In this document: positions 8,317-15,624 of the stretch, piece after piece
Position numbering within the stretch: the stretch's first letter is position 1
How the letters are laid out: each line of letters starts with the position of its first letter
Assembly (NCBI GenBank): GCA_963782185.1
Contig: CAWAJB010000025.1
Span: forward strand, 62,001 to 126,000
DNA from: RYN-230 sp963782185
Lineage (GTDB): Bacteria; Actinomycetota; Actinomycetes; Streptosporangiales; Streptosporangiaceae
DNA: 64,000 nucleotides
Reading direction: 5' to 3'
Notes under the pieces: model-generated
Told to the model about the DNA's origin: nothing
Databases searched by the model: none
What the model saw: only the letters and a program-made list of their open reading frames with translations
Made by a program: the position numbers and the translations under genes

Positions 8317-8850
8317 TCACCTCGGTGCCGGACGGGATCGGGACCCTGGCCCGGACGAGGTCATGACCGGTTCGGGGGCCGGGCCGGGGGCCGGGCCGGC
8401 AGCCGGGCCGGGGGCCGGGGCAGCGGCCGGGGCGAGGGGCAGGACGAGCTCGAACGACGAGCCGCGGCCCGGCGTGCTCTGCACCCGAACCGATCCGTGG
8501 TGGGCCGTGGCGATGGCCTGCACGATGGCCAGGCCCAGCCCGAAGCCGCCCGCCTCGCTGCCCCGCTGAGGATTGGCCCGGGCGAACCGCCGGAAGATCC
8601 GGTCCAGGTCGGCGGGGGAGATGCCGGTGCCGGAGTCCGCCACCATCAGGACCACGTGCCCGTCCTCGCGGCGGGCGCTGACCTCGATCTCGCCACCGCT
8701 CGCCGTGTGAGCGATCGCATTCTCCAGCAGCGCGTCGAGGGCCAGGCCGAGCCGGTCCCGGTCGGCCACGACCGTCACGTCGGTGACCGGGCCGAGCCGC
8801 CACTGCCGGGGCAGGTAACCCCAGCGTTCGAGCGCGCGTAGGGTCGGGCG
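8317..8850 (-). pseudogene. C-terminal fragment of a sensor histidine kinase
   Basis: The open frame from 8850 reads TLRALERWGYLPRQWRLG, then the HATPase_c N box (LALDALLENAIAHTASGG), G1 (VADSGTGISPADLDRIFRRF) and G2 (GGFGLGLAIVQAIATAHHG), ending in a Pro/Ala/Gly tail. The sensor, HAMP and HisKA parts are missing: an in-frame stop occupies 8851-8853, where the divergent GNAT gene begins. An internal start at 8778 would give a lone 153-residue ATPase domain. No response regulator is adjacent. This looks like a kinase truncated by a rearrangement. Confidence 0.7.
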
Positions 8851-8852
8851 TC

Positions 8853-9380
8853 ATGGGCAGTCCGGTCACTGACATCCGGCTCGTCACCATCGACGACGCC
8901 GGCGCCGTCGCCGAGCACATCCGCCGCGACCGCGAGACCAAGGGCCGCTGGGAGCCGGACTGGCCCCCGGGCTACTACACGCTGGACGGGCAGCGCCAGC
9001 GCATCGAGCGGATGCTGGCCCGGCACCGCGACGGCGAGTCCTGGCCGGGCGTGATCGTGGCCGGTCAGACCGTTATCGGGCAGGTGACTGTCCAGGAGAT
9101 CCTGCAGCGGGCCTGGCGGAAGGCCTCCATCGGCTACTGGGTCGGGACCCCGTACCAGGGTCAGGGGCATGCCACCAGGGCGGTCGACCTGGTCGTCCAG
9201 TTGATGACCCGGGACCTCGGCCTGCATCGCGCGGAAGCCTTCACCCAGATCGAGAACACCGCCTCCCAGCACGTGCTGCGCAGGAACCGTTTCCTGCCGA
9301 TCGGCATCGCCCGCTCGCACATCTTCACCGTCGGGGCCTGGCACGACGAGATCATGTGGGAACGGCTGCTGGACGAGTGA
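8853..9380 (+). CDS. GNAT family N-acetyltransferase (RimJ/RimL type)
   Basis: This 175-residue protein spans a single acetyltransferase domain. The strand IGQVTVQEILQRAWRKASIGYWVG is followed by the acetyl-CoA loop TPYQGQGHATRAVDLVVQLM, the NTASQHVLRRNRF motif near residue 135 typical of the RimJ/RimL-like subgroup, and the terminal strand IARSHIFTVGAWHDEIMW. It may acetylate a protein N-terminus or small molecule; the substrate is unknown. Its start overlaps the stop that truncates the neighbouring kinase fragment, and its end overlaps the convergent flavin-reductase gene by 29 bp. Confidence 0.88.
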   Translation: MGSPVTDIRLVTIDDAGAVAEHIRRDRETKGRWEPDWPPGYYTLDGQRQRIERMLARHRDGESWPGVIVAGQTVIGQVTVQEILQRAWRKASIGYWVGTPYQGQGHATRAVDLVVQLMTRDLGLHRAEAFTQIENTASQHVLRRNRFLPIGIARSHIFTVGAWHDEIMWERLLDE

Positions 9381-9939
9381 GGTGATGCCCCGCACACTGG
9401 GTGTCCTGCCCTGGGCGCGCGGCGCGCTCAGTCGGCGGGTCGGGCCGCTCCTGGGGGGCGTGCCCCGGCGTGAGGTGCCCCGCCTGGGACAGCCGGAGCG
9501 GATCGAACGGGCCGCTGCTCTCGGCGGCCAGCGGCTCGCCGGTCACGCACACGTGATCGCCGCCCTCGTCGAGCAGCACGATCCGCCGGAGGATCAGCCG
9601 GTGCGGGCAGTCCTCCAGCACCGGCACCCCGCCCGGGCCTGGGCTCACACGCAGCCCGGCGAACTTGTCGGTCTCGTCGCCGGTGAGCGTCCCGAATCGC
9701 TCAGCGAGCGCGAGGTCGCCTGAGGTGAGGAACTGGATGGCCAGGTGGGTCGCGCGCAGTCCGACCCGGTACGTGTGGTTCGCCTTGGACAGCCAGACGC
9801 AGTATCTGTCCGGGTCGATGCTGGACTGGGCGTGGAAACCGACCAGGCATCCGGCCCGCTCATGGCCCTCCGCCGTGGTGACCACGATCAGCGGGTTGTC
9901 CAGCGACGACATGATGCTGGTGAACACGTCACGGGACAT
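9352..9939 (-). CDS. Flavin reductase-like (FMN-binding split-barrel) protein
   Basis: I chose the ATG at 9939 (MSRDVFTSIMSSLDNPLIVV) because it overlaps the upstream RibD-like gene by 11 bp and the fold begins there; the longer frame adds only Arg/Cys-rich sequence. The 195-residue product has the flavin-reductase core: NPLIVVTTAEGHERAGCLVG, then DRYCVWLSKANHTYRVGLRA, HLAIQFLTSGDLALAERFG and LILRRIVLLDEGGDHVCVTG. It probably binds FMN and may supply reduced flavin. The Pro/Arg-rich last 45 residues run into the convergent GNAT gene and may be read-through past a lost stop. Confidence 0.78.
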   Translation of the reverse strand: MSRDVFTSIMSSLDNPLIVVTTAEGHERAGCLVGFHAQSSIDPDRYCVWLSKANHTYRVGLRATHLAIQFLTSGDLALAERFGTLTGDETDKFAGLRVSPGPGGVPVLEDCPHRLILRRIVLLDEGGDHVCVTGEPLAAESSGPFDPLRLSQAGHLTPGHAPQERPDPPTERAARPGQDTQCAGHHLTRPAAVPT

Positions 9940-10702
9940 CGGTACCTCGCTCGTAGCGCAGGAACAGCGTGTCAGAGTCCGCACCCTCACTGCGCAGCAC
10001 GTGCCGCAGCGAGAAGCGGGCCAGCGGGGCTCCCGGGGGAGCGACCGCGACCGGCAGCCGATCCCCGCCCATCAGCGGCGCGAGGGTCAGGCACAGCTCG
10101 TCCACCAGGCCGGCCGCGACGAGTTCGCCGAGCCAGGTGGGGCCGCCTTCGCAGAGGACGACGCGGTAACCCCGTTCGGTCAGCCGCCCCAGGGCCAGGC
10201 CCGGATCGACCCGGTCCCGGCCGGCCACGATGACGTCCGCCACCTGCCGGGCCTGTTCCAGCCTGGCCCGGTCGGCGGCGGCGCAGGTGATCACCAGGGT
10301 CCGGGCGTCCGGCGGCGCGTCCGCGAAGGCGCGGGCCGACCAGTCCAGCTCCAGCGACCGGGTCACCACGGCGAGCGGCGGTGTGGCCAGCCGCCCGGCC
10401 GCCAGCCGCGCCCCGGCCCGCTCCGGTGGCAGCCGCACCGGCCCGTAGTGCTCCGCGCGAACCGTCTCGGCCCCGACCAGCACCACGTCAGCCACCACCC
10501 GCATCAGCCGGAACAGCTCCGCGTCCGGCGCGGTGGACAGCTCACCGACCCGCCCGCCGATCGCCGCCGAGCCGTCCAGGCCCCCGACCATGTGCGCCAC
10601 CACCCAGCACCGGCCGTCCGGCCGCGACCGCGTTACTTCTGCGTACGGCTCCAGCGGATCATCGATCCGCGGGCCGGGTACCAGCATCCGCATTCCGCTC
10701 AC
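9929..10702 (-). CDS. Pyrimidine reductase-like protein (RibD C-terminal/DHFR fold)
   Basis: This 257-residue protein carries one RibD_C domain. CWVVAHMVGGLDGSAAIGGR at about 32-51 is the substrate/NADPH entry motif, LMRVVADVVLVGAETVRAEH the central helix-strand, and YRVVLCEGGPTWLGELVAAG the dinucleotide-binding segment, with the late LCLTLAPLMGGDRLP. There is no deaminase half, so it is a stand-alone reductase of the kind frequent in actinomycetes and not proven to act in riboflavin synthesis. It is translationally coupled to the downstream flavin-reductase gene, suggesting a shared redox role. Confidence 0.87.
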   Translation of the reverse strand: MSGMRMLVPGPRIDDPLEPYAEVTRSRPDGRCWVVAHMVGGLDGSAAIGGRVGELSTAPDAELFRLMRVVADVVLVGAETVRAEHYGPVRLPPERAGARLAAGRLATPPLAVVTRSLELDWSARAFADAPPDARTLVITCAAADRARLEQARQVADVIVAGRDRVDPGLALGRLTERGYRVVLCEGGPTWLGELVAAGLVDELCLTLAPLMGGDRLPVAVAPPGAPLARFSLRHVLRSEGADSDTLFLRYERGTDVP

Positions 10703-10716
10703 TATGGCTCACTACC

Positions 10717-10809
10717 TCATCCGGAGCCGTTGCCGAACGCGGCCCGCAGCCGCCTGGCGGTGGCCCGCCCGATCGCCCCGGTCCCGCCGCTGATCACCGC
10801 CCGTGCCAC
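10717..10809 (-). pseudogene. 30-codon fragment of a short-chain dehydrogenase N-terminus
   Basis: From GTG 10809 the frame reads VARAVISGGTGAIGRATARR and stops after 30 codons. This contains the Gly-rich Rossmann NAD(P) loop GGTGAIG of short-chain dehydrogenases. Nothing else of the enzyme follows. It is best read as the stub left by a deletion, lying between the pyrimidine reductase and the trpS leader region. Confidence 0.45.
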
Positions 10810-10864
10810 CCTCGCACGTTACCCCGGGCGCCGGGCGATCCAGTGCGGGAGCGCTGGCCCGGGC

Positions 10865-10870
10865 TATACT
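10865..10870 (+). promoter_or_regulatory. -10 box of the trpS leader transcript
   Basis: TATACT lies 6 nt before the leader-peptide ATG, placing transcription start at or next to that ATG, so the leader peptide would be translated from a leaderless mRNA. No good -35 hexamer is visible 17-18 bp upstream. Confidence 0.5.
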
Positions 10871-10876
10871 GGGCGG

Positions 10877-10912
10877 ATGACGCGATTCATGGGGTGGTGG
10901 CCGCCGCGGTAG
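10877..10912 (+). CDS. trpL: Trp leader peptide (attenuator)
   Basis: This 11-codon ORF encodes MTRFMGWWPPR with two adjacent Trp codons (10895-10900) followed directly by competing RNA arms. It lies 98 nt upstream of the tryptophanyl-tRNA synthetase start. Stalling at the Trp codons when charged tRNA-Trp is scarce would cover the first arm. The layout is that of ribosome-mediated attenuation, which is known to control an auxiliary trpRS gene in Streptomyces coelicolor. Confidence 0.85.
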   Translation: MTRFMGWWPPR

Positions 10913-10957
10913 GCGGTAGCTGTCTCGTGTGTCCGATGGCCCGCCTCTGGCGGGCCA
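10901..10957 (+). promoter_or_regulatory. Mutually exclusive attenuator hairpins upstream of trpS
   Basis: CCGCC (10901-10905) can pair with GGCGG (10912-10916). GGCGG can instead pair with CCGCC (10941-10945). That segment is also the 5' arm of the terminator TGGCCCGCC (10937-10945)/GGCGGGCCA (10949-10957), a perfect 9-bp stem with a 3-nt loop followed by GTTTCG. Ribosome stalling at the Trp codons would mask the first arm and favour the antiterminator. These pairings are read by eye; energies were not calculated. Confidence 0.75.
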
Positions 10958-11009
10958 GTTTCGTGTCAGGGCTGGTCGCGGCCGGAGGCCTGTTCCCCAG
11001 GAGGCCCCC

Positions 11010-12104
11010 GTGCCTGCCAGTACTCTCTCCGCCCGTCCGGTAGCCGCTGAGCCGTTCTCGGTCCGGCTGGCCCGCCGGCGCAGTGCCGGCCTCGACGCCG
11101 CCATCCGGGAGGATCCCGGCCGGTTCCGGGTGCTCACCGGTGACCGTCCCACCGGCCCGCTGCACGTCGGGCACCTGTTCGGCACCCTGCTCAACCGGGT
11201 CCGCCTCCAGGATCTCGGGGTCGGGGTCATGGTGCTCATCGCGGACTACCAGACGCTCACCGACCGGGACGCCCCGCAAACCCTGCCCGCCGACGTGCTC
11301 GGCCAGGTCGCGGACTACCTCGCGGTGGGCATCGACCCGGGCCGCGCCGCGATCTTCGCGCACAGCCAGATCGAGGCGCTGAACCAGCTGGTCATTCCGT
11401 TCCTGAGTCTGGTCAGCGTGGCGGAAGTGGGCCGCAACCCGACCGTGAAGGAGGAGTTCGGGACGGCCGGGGGCTCGTCGATGAGCGCGCTGATGTTCAC
11501 CTACCCGGTGCACCAGGCGGCTGACATCCTGTTCTGCCACGCCAACCTGGTCCCGGTGGGCAAGGATCAGCTTCCGCATGTGGAACTCACCCGGACGATC
11601 GCACGGCGCTTCAACGAGCGCTACTGCCCGTCGAAGCCGTACTTCACCGCCCCGGACGCCCTGCTCAGCGACGCCCCGCTGCTGCTCGGGACCGACGGCC
11701 AGAAGATGAGCAAGAGCCGGAACAACGCCATCGCGCTGGCCGCGAGCGAGGACGAGACGGCGCGCCTCATCCGCGGGGCCCGGACCGACGCCGAGCGCAC
11801 GATCACCTACGAGCCGCAGTCCCGCCCGGCCGTCTCCAACCTCGTGCAGCTCGCCGCGCTGTGCCTGGAGACCACCCCGGAGGAGGTCGCCGCCGGCCTG
11901 GCCGACGGCGGTGCGGCGGCGCTGAAACGGCTGCTGACCGAGGCGCTCAACGAGCGGCTGCGCCCGATCCGGGCCCGGCGGCGTGAGGTCGCGGCGGATC
12001 CGGGATACCTGCGCCAGGTCCTGGCGGACGGCAACGAGCAGGCCCGTGCCCTGGCCGCCCAGACCCTGTCCGACGTCCGCACCCTGATGCACACCCGCTA
12101 CTGA
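11010..12104 (+). CDS. trpS: Tryptophanyl-tRNA synthetase, probably the auxiliary type
   Basis: I chose GTG 11010 because AGGAGG (10999-11004) precedes it by 5 nt and the attenuator terminator ends upstream. The 364-residue enzyme charges tRNA-Trp. It is a class I synthetase with PTGPLHVGHLFG (HIGH motif, HVGH 52-55), MVLIADYQTLTDR, the KDQLPHVELTR segment and KMSKS at 232-236. In Streptomyces two TrpRS exist; the inducible one is resistant to indolmycin-like inhibitors and controlled by a Trp leader. The attenuator here suggests this is the auxiliary, antibiotic-tolerant type (inference). Its end overlaps the convergent peptidase gene by 7 bp. Confidence 0.93.
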   Translation: MPASTLSARPVAAEPFSVRLARRRSAGLDAAIREDPGRFRVLTGDRPTGPLHVGHLFGTLLNRVRLQDLGVGVMVLIADYQTLTDRDAPQTLPADVLGQVADYLAVGIDPGRAAIFAHSQIEALNQLVIPFLSLVSVAEVGRNPTVKEEFGTAGGSSMSALMFTYPVHQAADILFCHANLVPVGKDQLPHVELTRTIARRFNERYCPSKPYFTAPDALLSDAPLLLGTDGQKMSKSRNNAIALAASEDETARLIRGARTDAERTITYEPQSRPAVSNLVQLAALCLETTPEEVAAGLADGGAAALKRLLTEALNERLRPIRARRREVAADPGYLRQVLADGNEQARALAAQTLSDVRTLMHTRY

Positions 12105-12835
12105 GCCAGCAGCCGGGTGGGCAGGGCGGTCTCCTCGACGGTCCCGTCCCCGCGGCGGGTGATGTGCCAGGTGCTCGCGCCCTCGACTTCGGTGATGCAG
12201 TCCACCAGGCTGGTTCCCTCGAAGACCAGCCCCGTGCCGTTGTCGGTGGCGTACCCCTCGGGGAGCGTCCCGTCCCCGATCAGCCGGTGAATGGCCGGCC
12301 GCCGCTGCTCCTCGGCGTCGTGGTGCGGGCTGTTGGAGTAGGGCAGGAAGCCGAGGCCGTTCGTCACCGGGTTCAGCGGCAGGCCGAACGAGTCGGTGGT
12401 GCCGCCCTCGAACCAGCAGATCGAGCCCGCGGACACACCCATCAGCACCACACCCGCGTCCCAGGCGGCGCGCATGGCCTCATCCACGCCGTGCAGCCGC
12501 CACAGGGCCAGCAGGTTCGCCACGCTGCCGCCGGTCACCCAGATCAGGTCCTGCGCCAGCAGGTGCCCGGTGAGGTCCGGGACGTTGGGCTCGGGGAACA
12601 GCGCCAGGTGACTGGGCCGCCAGCCGGCCCGGCCGAAAGCCGAGTACATCGCAGCGAGCCATTCCGAGGCATCCCCGACCGCCGTGCCGACCAGGCAGAC
12701 ACGGGGGCTGTCGCCCGCCCGGGCCAGCGTCGCCGCGTGGGCGTACGAGGGGCCGAGCCGGAAGTCCATCGGCCCGTGCCCGGCAGGCCAGAAGCCGATG
12801 CTGGTCGCGATGATCGTCGGGGTGCGCGCGGTCAC
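12098..12835 (-). CDS. Peptidase E-like (family S51) protein
   Basis: This 245-residue protein has the S51/peptidase E fold, related to glutamine amidotransferases. LIWVTGGSVANLLALWR at about 98-114 precedes VVLMGVSAGSICWFEGG, whose Ser135 is the nucleophile of the GxSAG elbow, and a later NSPHHDAEEQRRP provides the candidate His. Peptidase E removes N-terminal aspartyl residues from dipeptides; whether this paralogue keeps that specificity is not known. It is cytoplasmic, with no signal peptide. It stands apart from the MaoC gene upstream by 7 nt and is probably co-transcribed with it. Confidence 0.85.
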   Translation of the reverse strand: MTARTPTIIATSIGFWPAGHGPMDFRLGPSYAHAATLARAGDSPRVCLVGTAVGDASEWLAAMYSAFGRAGWRPSHLALFPEPNVPDLTGHLLAQDLIWVTGGSVANLLALWRLHGVDEAMRAAWDAGVVLMGVSAGSICWFEGGTTDSFGLPLNPVTNGLGFLPYSNSPHHDAEEQRRPAIHRLIGDGTLPEGYATDNGTGLVFEGTSLVDCITEVEGASTWHITRRGDGTVEETALPTRLLAQ

Positions 12836-12842
12836 CTGGTGA

Positions 12843-13373
12843 TTATCGCAACTGATGGCCGGATTCGCGGAGGCTCAGCAGGTTCATGGCCACCAGGTCC
12901 AGCACGGTCCGGTCGTCCTGATTGATCAGCTCACCCTTGGTGCGGACCAAGCCGCGGCCGGCCCTGGAGCGTGACGGGCGGGCCTCCACGATCGTGGTCC
13001 GCAGCCGCAGCCGGTCACCCGGCCGCACGGGAGCGGGCCAGCGCAGCTCGTCGATACCGGGCGAGGCGAGGCTGGCCACCCGGGACAGGTAATGGTTGAC
13101 GAACAGCCGCATCATCAGGCTCGCCGTGTGCCAGCCGCTGGCGATCAGGCCGCCGAACGGCCCGGCCTCCGCGAATCCGGGGTCGATGTGGATCGGCTGC
13201 GGGTCGAATCGCCGGGCGAAGTCGAGGATCTCCGCCTCGGTCACGGTCAGGTACCCGTACTCGTAGACCGCGCCCGGCAGGTAGTCCTCGAAATAACGGT
13301 CTTCTCGCGGGACCCGGAAGTCGCTACTGCTCAGGGTCCTGGTAGCTGTGGGACGGGTGCCGGGGAGGGACAT
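12843..13373 (-). CDS. MaoC-like (R)-specific enoyl-CoA hydratase family protein
   Basis: I chose the ATG at 13373 (MSLPGTRPTATRTLSSSDF) over the one four codons upstream. The 176-residue hot-dog-fold protein has the MaoC catalytic loop FARRFDPQPIHIDPGFAEAG (Asp/His dyad) and FGGLIASGWHTASLMMRL, followed by LRWPAPVRPGDRLRLRTTIV. It probably hydrates an enoyl-CoA or acts as a related dehydratase in acyl metabolism. It lies 7 nt upstream of the peptidase gene, in the same operon direction, and is divergent from the PPOX gene across a repeat-rich spacer. Confidence 0.87.
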   Translation of the reverse strand: MSLPGTRPTATRTLSSSDFRVPREDRYFEDYLPGAVYEYGYLTVTEAEILDFARRFDPQPIHIDPGFAEAGPFGGLIASGWHTASLMMRLFVNHYLSRVASLASPGIDELRWPAPVRPGDRLRLRTTIVEARPSRSRAGRGLVRTKGELINQDDRTVLDLVAMNLLSLRESGHQLR

Positions 13374-13390
13374 GATGGCCAGCATGGCAT

Positions 13391-13470
13391 GCCCGGGCCG
13401 GCCTGCGCTCGGGCCGGCCTGCGCCGGGCCGGCCTGCGCCCGGGCCGGCCTGCGCCCGGGCCGGCCCCGC
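13391..13470. repeat. ~16-bp GC-rich tandem repeat
   Basis: About five copies of a GCGCYCGGGCCGGCCT-like unit lie between the divergent MaoC and PPOX genes, followed by further GGGCCCGGG-rich sequence up to about 13500. The repeats themselves contain GGCC-type palindromes and may fold strongly. They occupy the space where both promoters should lie. Confidence 0.75.
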
Positions 13471-13591
13471 GCAGGCCAGCCCGGGCCCGGGCCCGGCGCC
13501 GGCGGGGGCCGGGCCCTGCGAGGCCGTCATGCCGAGGGCGCCCGGCCCCCCGGGGGCCGGGCCCTACGATGGGCGTTATGCCGAGGACGCC

Positions 13592-14053
13592 ATGAGCCCC
13601 CAGATAGCCACCGCCGACGTCGTCGGCCTCCAGGAGCTGCTCGATTTCGTCCGGGACCGGCACCATGTGGTGCTGGTGACCACGAAGCGGGACGGGACCG
13701 TCCAGCTCTCGCCGGTCACGGCGGGCCTGGACGGCCAGGGGCGGGTTGTGATCGCGACCTACCCGGAACGGGCCAAGACGCACAACGCCCGCCGTCACCC
13801 GCAGGTCAACGTGCTGGTGCTGTCGGACGACTTCGCCGGGGCCTGGGTGCAGCTCAGCGGCACCGCCGAGGTACTCGACCTGCCCGGGGCGCTCGAGCCG
13901 CTGGTCGGGTACTTCCGGTCCATCGCCGGCGAGCACGACGACTGGGACGAGTACCGGGCCGCGATGCAGCGTCAGGGCAAGTCGCTGATCCGGGTCACGA
14001 TCGAGCGCTGGGGCCCCATCGCCACCGGCGGGTTCCCCCCGCGCCTGGCCTGA
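13592..14053 (+). CDS. PPOX-class F420-dependent enzyme
   Basis: I chose the ATG at 13592 (MSPQIATADVVGLQELLDFV); the frame extends upstream only through Pro/Gly-rich spacer. The 153-residue split-barrel protein shows HHVVLVTTKRDGTVQLSPVT, RVVIATYPERAKTHNARRHP and VNVLVLSDDFAGAWVQLSGT, typical of the small F420/FMN-binding pyridoxamine-oxidase-like enzymes abundant in actinomycetes. It likely reduces a small molecule with deazaflavin F420; the substrate is unknown. Confidence 0.85.
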   Translation: MSPQIATADVVGLQELLDFVRDRHHVVLVTTKRDGTVQLSPVTAGLDGQGRVVIATYPERAKTHNARRHPQVNVLVLSDDFAGAWVQLSGTAEVLDLPGALEPLVGYFRSIAGEHDDWDEYRAAMQRQGKSLIRVTIERWGPIATGGFPPRLA

Positions 14054-14375
14054 GCCGATGATCACCCGCCGCTGACCGGTCCGGTGATCGGCGACCGGAA
14101 ACCTGCCTCGGAACCCACCCCCACCCCTGGCCTGGCCACCCGGCGGATTTCACGCCCGCGACCATCACCCGGGATGTGCATCACCCTGGGGATGTGCATC
14201 ACCCGGGATGTGCATCACCCGGGATGTGCATCACCAGGGGATGAGCTGACCTTTCCCGGATACCGTTCGCCGGAACCGGACAAAACGCCCTCCCTGGCGC
14301 ACGTCGCACGGGAAAGGTCGCCGGAGAGCCGATAACCCTTCGACGGCGGTGCGGTCGCTGCCTACCGTGCTGGGC
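14054..14375. other. Intergenic region with repeats and a long-range inverted repeat
   Basis: This 322-bp spacer has no credible gene. It contains four copies of a 16-bp unit (14171-14235) and an 11-bp perfect inverted repeat, GACCTTTCCCG (14248-14258) and CGGGAAAGGTC (14309-14319), with a 50-nt interior. The inverted repeat ends about 57 nt before the methyltransferase start, in leader position. Confidence 0.6.
14171..14235. repeat. 16-bp tandem repeat
   Basis: Four copies of GGGATGTGCATCACCC lie at 14171, 14189, 14205 and 14221; the last ends in CA rather than CC. The first interval is 18 bp and the others 16 bp. The repeats are intergenic. Confidence 0.85.
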
Positions 14376-15134
14376 ATGGGTGGCGATCCGGAGTTCGCGA
14401 GGCTGGTGGCCGAGGGTGAGGCCGTGCCGGTGGCGGGCTGGGACTTTTCCTGGTTCGAGGGCCGGGCCACCGAGGAACGCCCGTCGTGGGGCTACGCCCG
14501 GATGATGGCGGAACGGATGGCGCGCGCCCATGCGGCGCTCGACATCCAGACCGGCGGCGGCGAGGTGCTGGCCGGGATCCCGGCGCCTCCGCCCGTCCTG
14601 GCCGCCACCGAGTCGTGGGCCCCGAACGTGGAGCTGGCCCGCCGGAACCTGGCCCCGCTGGGCGCCCGGGTGGTCCAGATCGCTGACGACGATGCCCTGC
14701 CGTTCCCCGCGGAATCCTTCGACCTCGTGGGCAGCAGGCACCCGGTCGAGCTGGTGTGGCCGGAGATCGCCCGCGTGCTCCGCCCCGGCGGCACCTTCTT
14801 CTCCCAGGGCGTCGGGGCAGGCTCGAACCGGGAACTGACTGACTTCATGATGGGCCCTCAGCCGGTCAGCGAGGCGCGCAGTGCGAGCCGGGCCAGGGCG
14901 GAGGCCGGGGCAGCTGGCCTGGTCGTCGCTGAGCTGCGCGAGGAGGCCTTGCGTACGGTCTTCAACGACGTCGGCGCGGTTGTCTACTTCCTGCGCAAGG
15001 TGCTGTGGACGGTGCCCGGGTTCACCGTGGCCGGGTACCGGGACCAGTTGCGGAAGCTGCACGAGCAGATCCGGTCCGCGGGGCCGTTCGTGGCGCACGC
15101 CCAGCGTTTCCTGATCGAGGCACGCAAGCCCTAA
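14376..15134 (+). CDS. Class I SAM-dependent methyltransferase
   Basis: I chose the ATG at 14376 (MGGDPEFARLVAEGEAVPVA); the frame allows nine more codons upstream. The 252-residue protein has the methyltransferase Rossmann core in reduced form: GGGEVLAGIPAPPPVLAATE (motif I, with the acidic strand end), VVQIADDDALPFPAESFDLV (motifs II-III) and EIARVLRPGGTFFSQGVGAG (post-motif). The N-terminal WDFSWFEGRATEERPSWGYA segment is typical of small actinomycete methyltransferases. The substrate is unknown. It stands alone, followed by tandem repeats. Confidence 0.83.
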   Translation: MGGDPEFARLVAEGEAVPVAGWDFSWFEGRATEERPSWGYARMMAERMARAHAALDIQTGGGEVLAGIPAPPPVLAATESWAPNVELARRNLAPLGARVVQIADDDALPFPAESFDLVGSRHPVELVWPEIARVLRPGGTFFSQGVGAGSNRELTDFMMGPQPVSEARSASRARAEAGAAGLVVAELREEALRTVFNDVGAVVYFLRKVLWTVPGFTVAGYRDQLRKLHEQIRSAGPFVAHAQRFLIEARKP

Positions 15135-15210
15135 GCCGGACGTCGCAGCCTGAGCCGGATGTCGCAGCCTGAGCCGGATGTCGCAGCCTGAGCTGGACGT
15201 CGCAGCCTGA
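15135..15210. repeat. 19-bp tandem repeat downstream of the methyltransferase
   Basis: Exactly four 19-bp units of the form GCCGGATGTCGCAGCCTGA begin on the base after the methyltransferase stop codon. The differences are single C/T changes. Each unit ends in TGA, which places stop codons in all frames. Confidence 0.9.
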
Positions 15211-15303
15211 GACGGCGGGCCGGCCTATTTGTAAGATCATGCTGACCAGTTGCGACCCGGTTCCGGCTGTGCCGTGCCGCGATCGGTGCCGAAGGGGGCA
15301 TCC

Positions 15304-15624
15304 ATGATCTTCATCGTCGTCAAGTGGACCATCAAGCCCGAGCGCAGCGGCAACTGGCTCGCTGAGGTGGAGGAATTCACCCAGGGCACCCGGTCGGAGC
15401 CGGGCAACATCTTCTTCGAGTGGTCCCGGAGCGTCGACAACCCCAACCAGTTCGTGCTGGTCGAGGCGTTCGGTGACGACGCAGCCGCCGCGCACGTCAA
15501 CTCAGATCACTTCAAGAAATTCGTCGCCTGGGCACCCGACGCAGTGGCCGAGACGCCGCAGATCATCAACACCGTGATCCCGGGGACCGACTGGTCCAGG
15601 ATGGCGGAAGTCACGCCACGGTAA
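15304..15624 (+). CDS. Antibiotic biosynthesis monooxygenase (ABM/YgiN-like) protein
   Basis: The ATG at 15304 opens a 106-residue ferredoxin-like alpha/beta barrel of the ABM family: MIFIVVKWTIKPERSGNWLA, then FTQGTRSEPGNIFFEWSRSV and NQFVLVEAFGDDAAAAHVNS followed by HFKKFVAW. Members include quinol monooxygenases and heme-degrading IsdG-like enzymes. The heme-binding Asn/His pattern of IsdG is not evident, so quinol or polyketide oxidation is likelier. AGGGGGC lies just before the ATG. Its end overlaps the convergent pentapeptide gene by 14 bp. Confidence 0.83.
   Translation: MIFIVVKWTIKPERSGNWLAEVEEFTQGTRSEPGNIFFEWSRSVDNPNQFVLVEAFGDDAAAAHVNSDHFKKFVAWAPDAVAETPQIINTVIPGTDWSRMAEVTPR

Noticed and set aside
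10929..11009. Longer start of TrpRS at 10929
   Set aside because: It lies inside the attenuator terminator and encodes Arg/Gly-rich sequence; GTG 11010 has an excellent ribosome site.
13391..14235. CRISPR-like arrays at the 16-bp repeats
   Set aside because: Repeats are directly tandem with no unique spacers and there are no cas genes.
14084..14335. Short plus-strand ORF between PPOX and methyltransferase
   Set aside because: Much of its length is the 16-bp repeat read in frame; no ribosome site or recognisable protein features.
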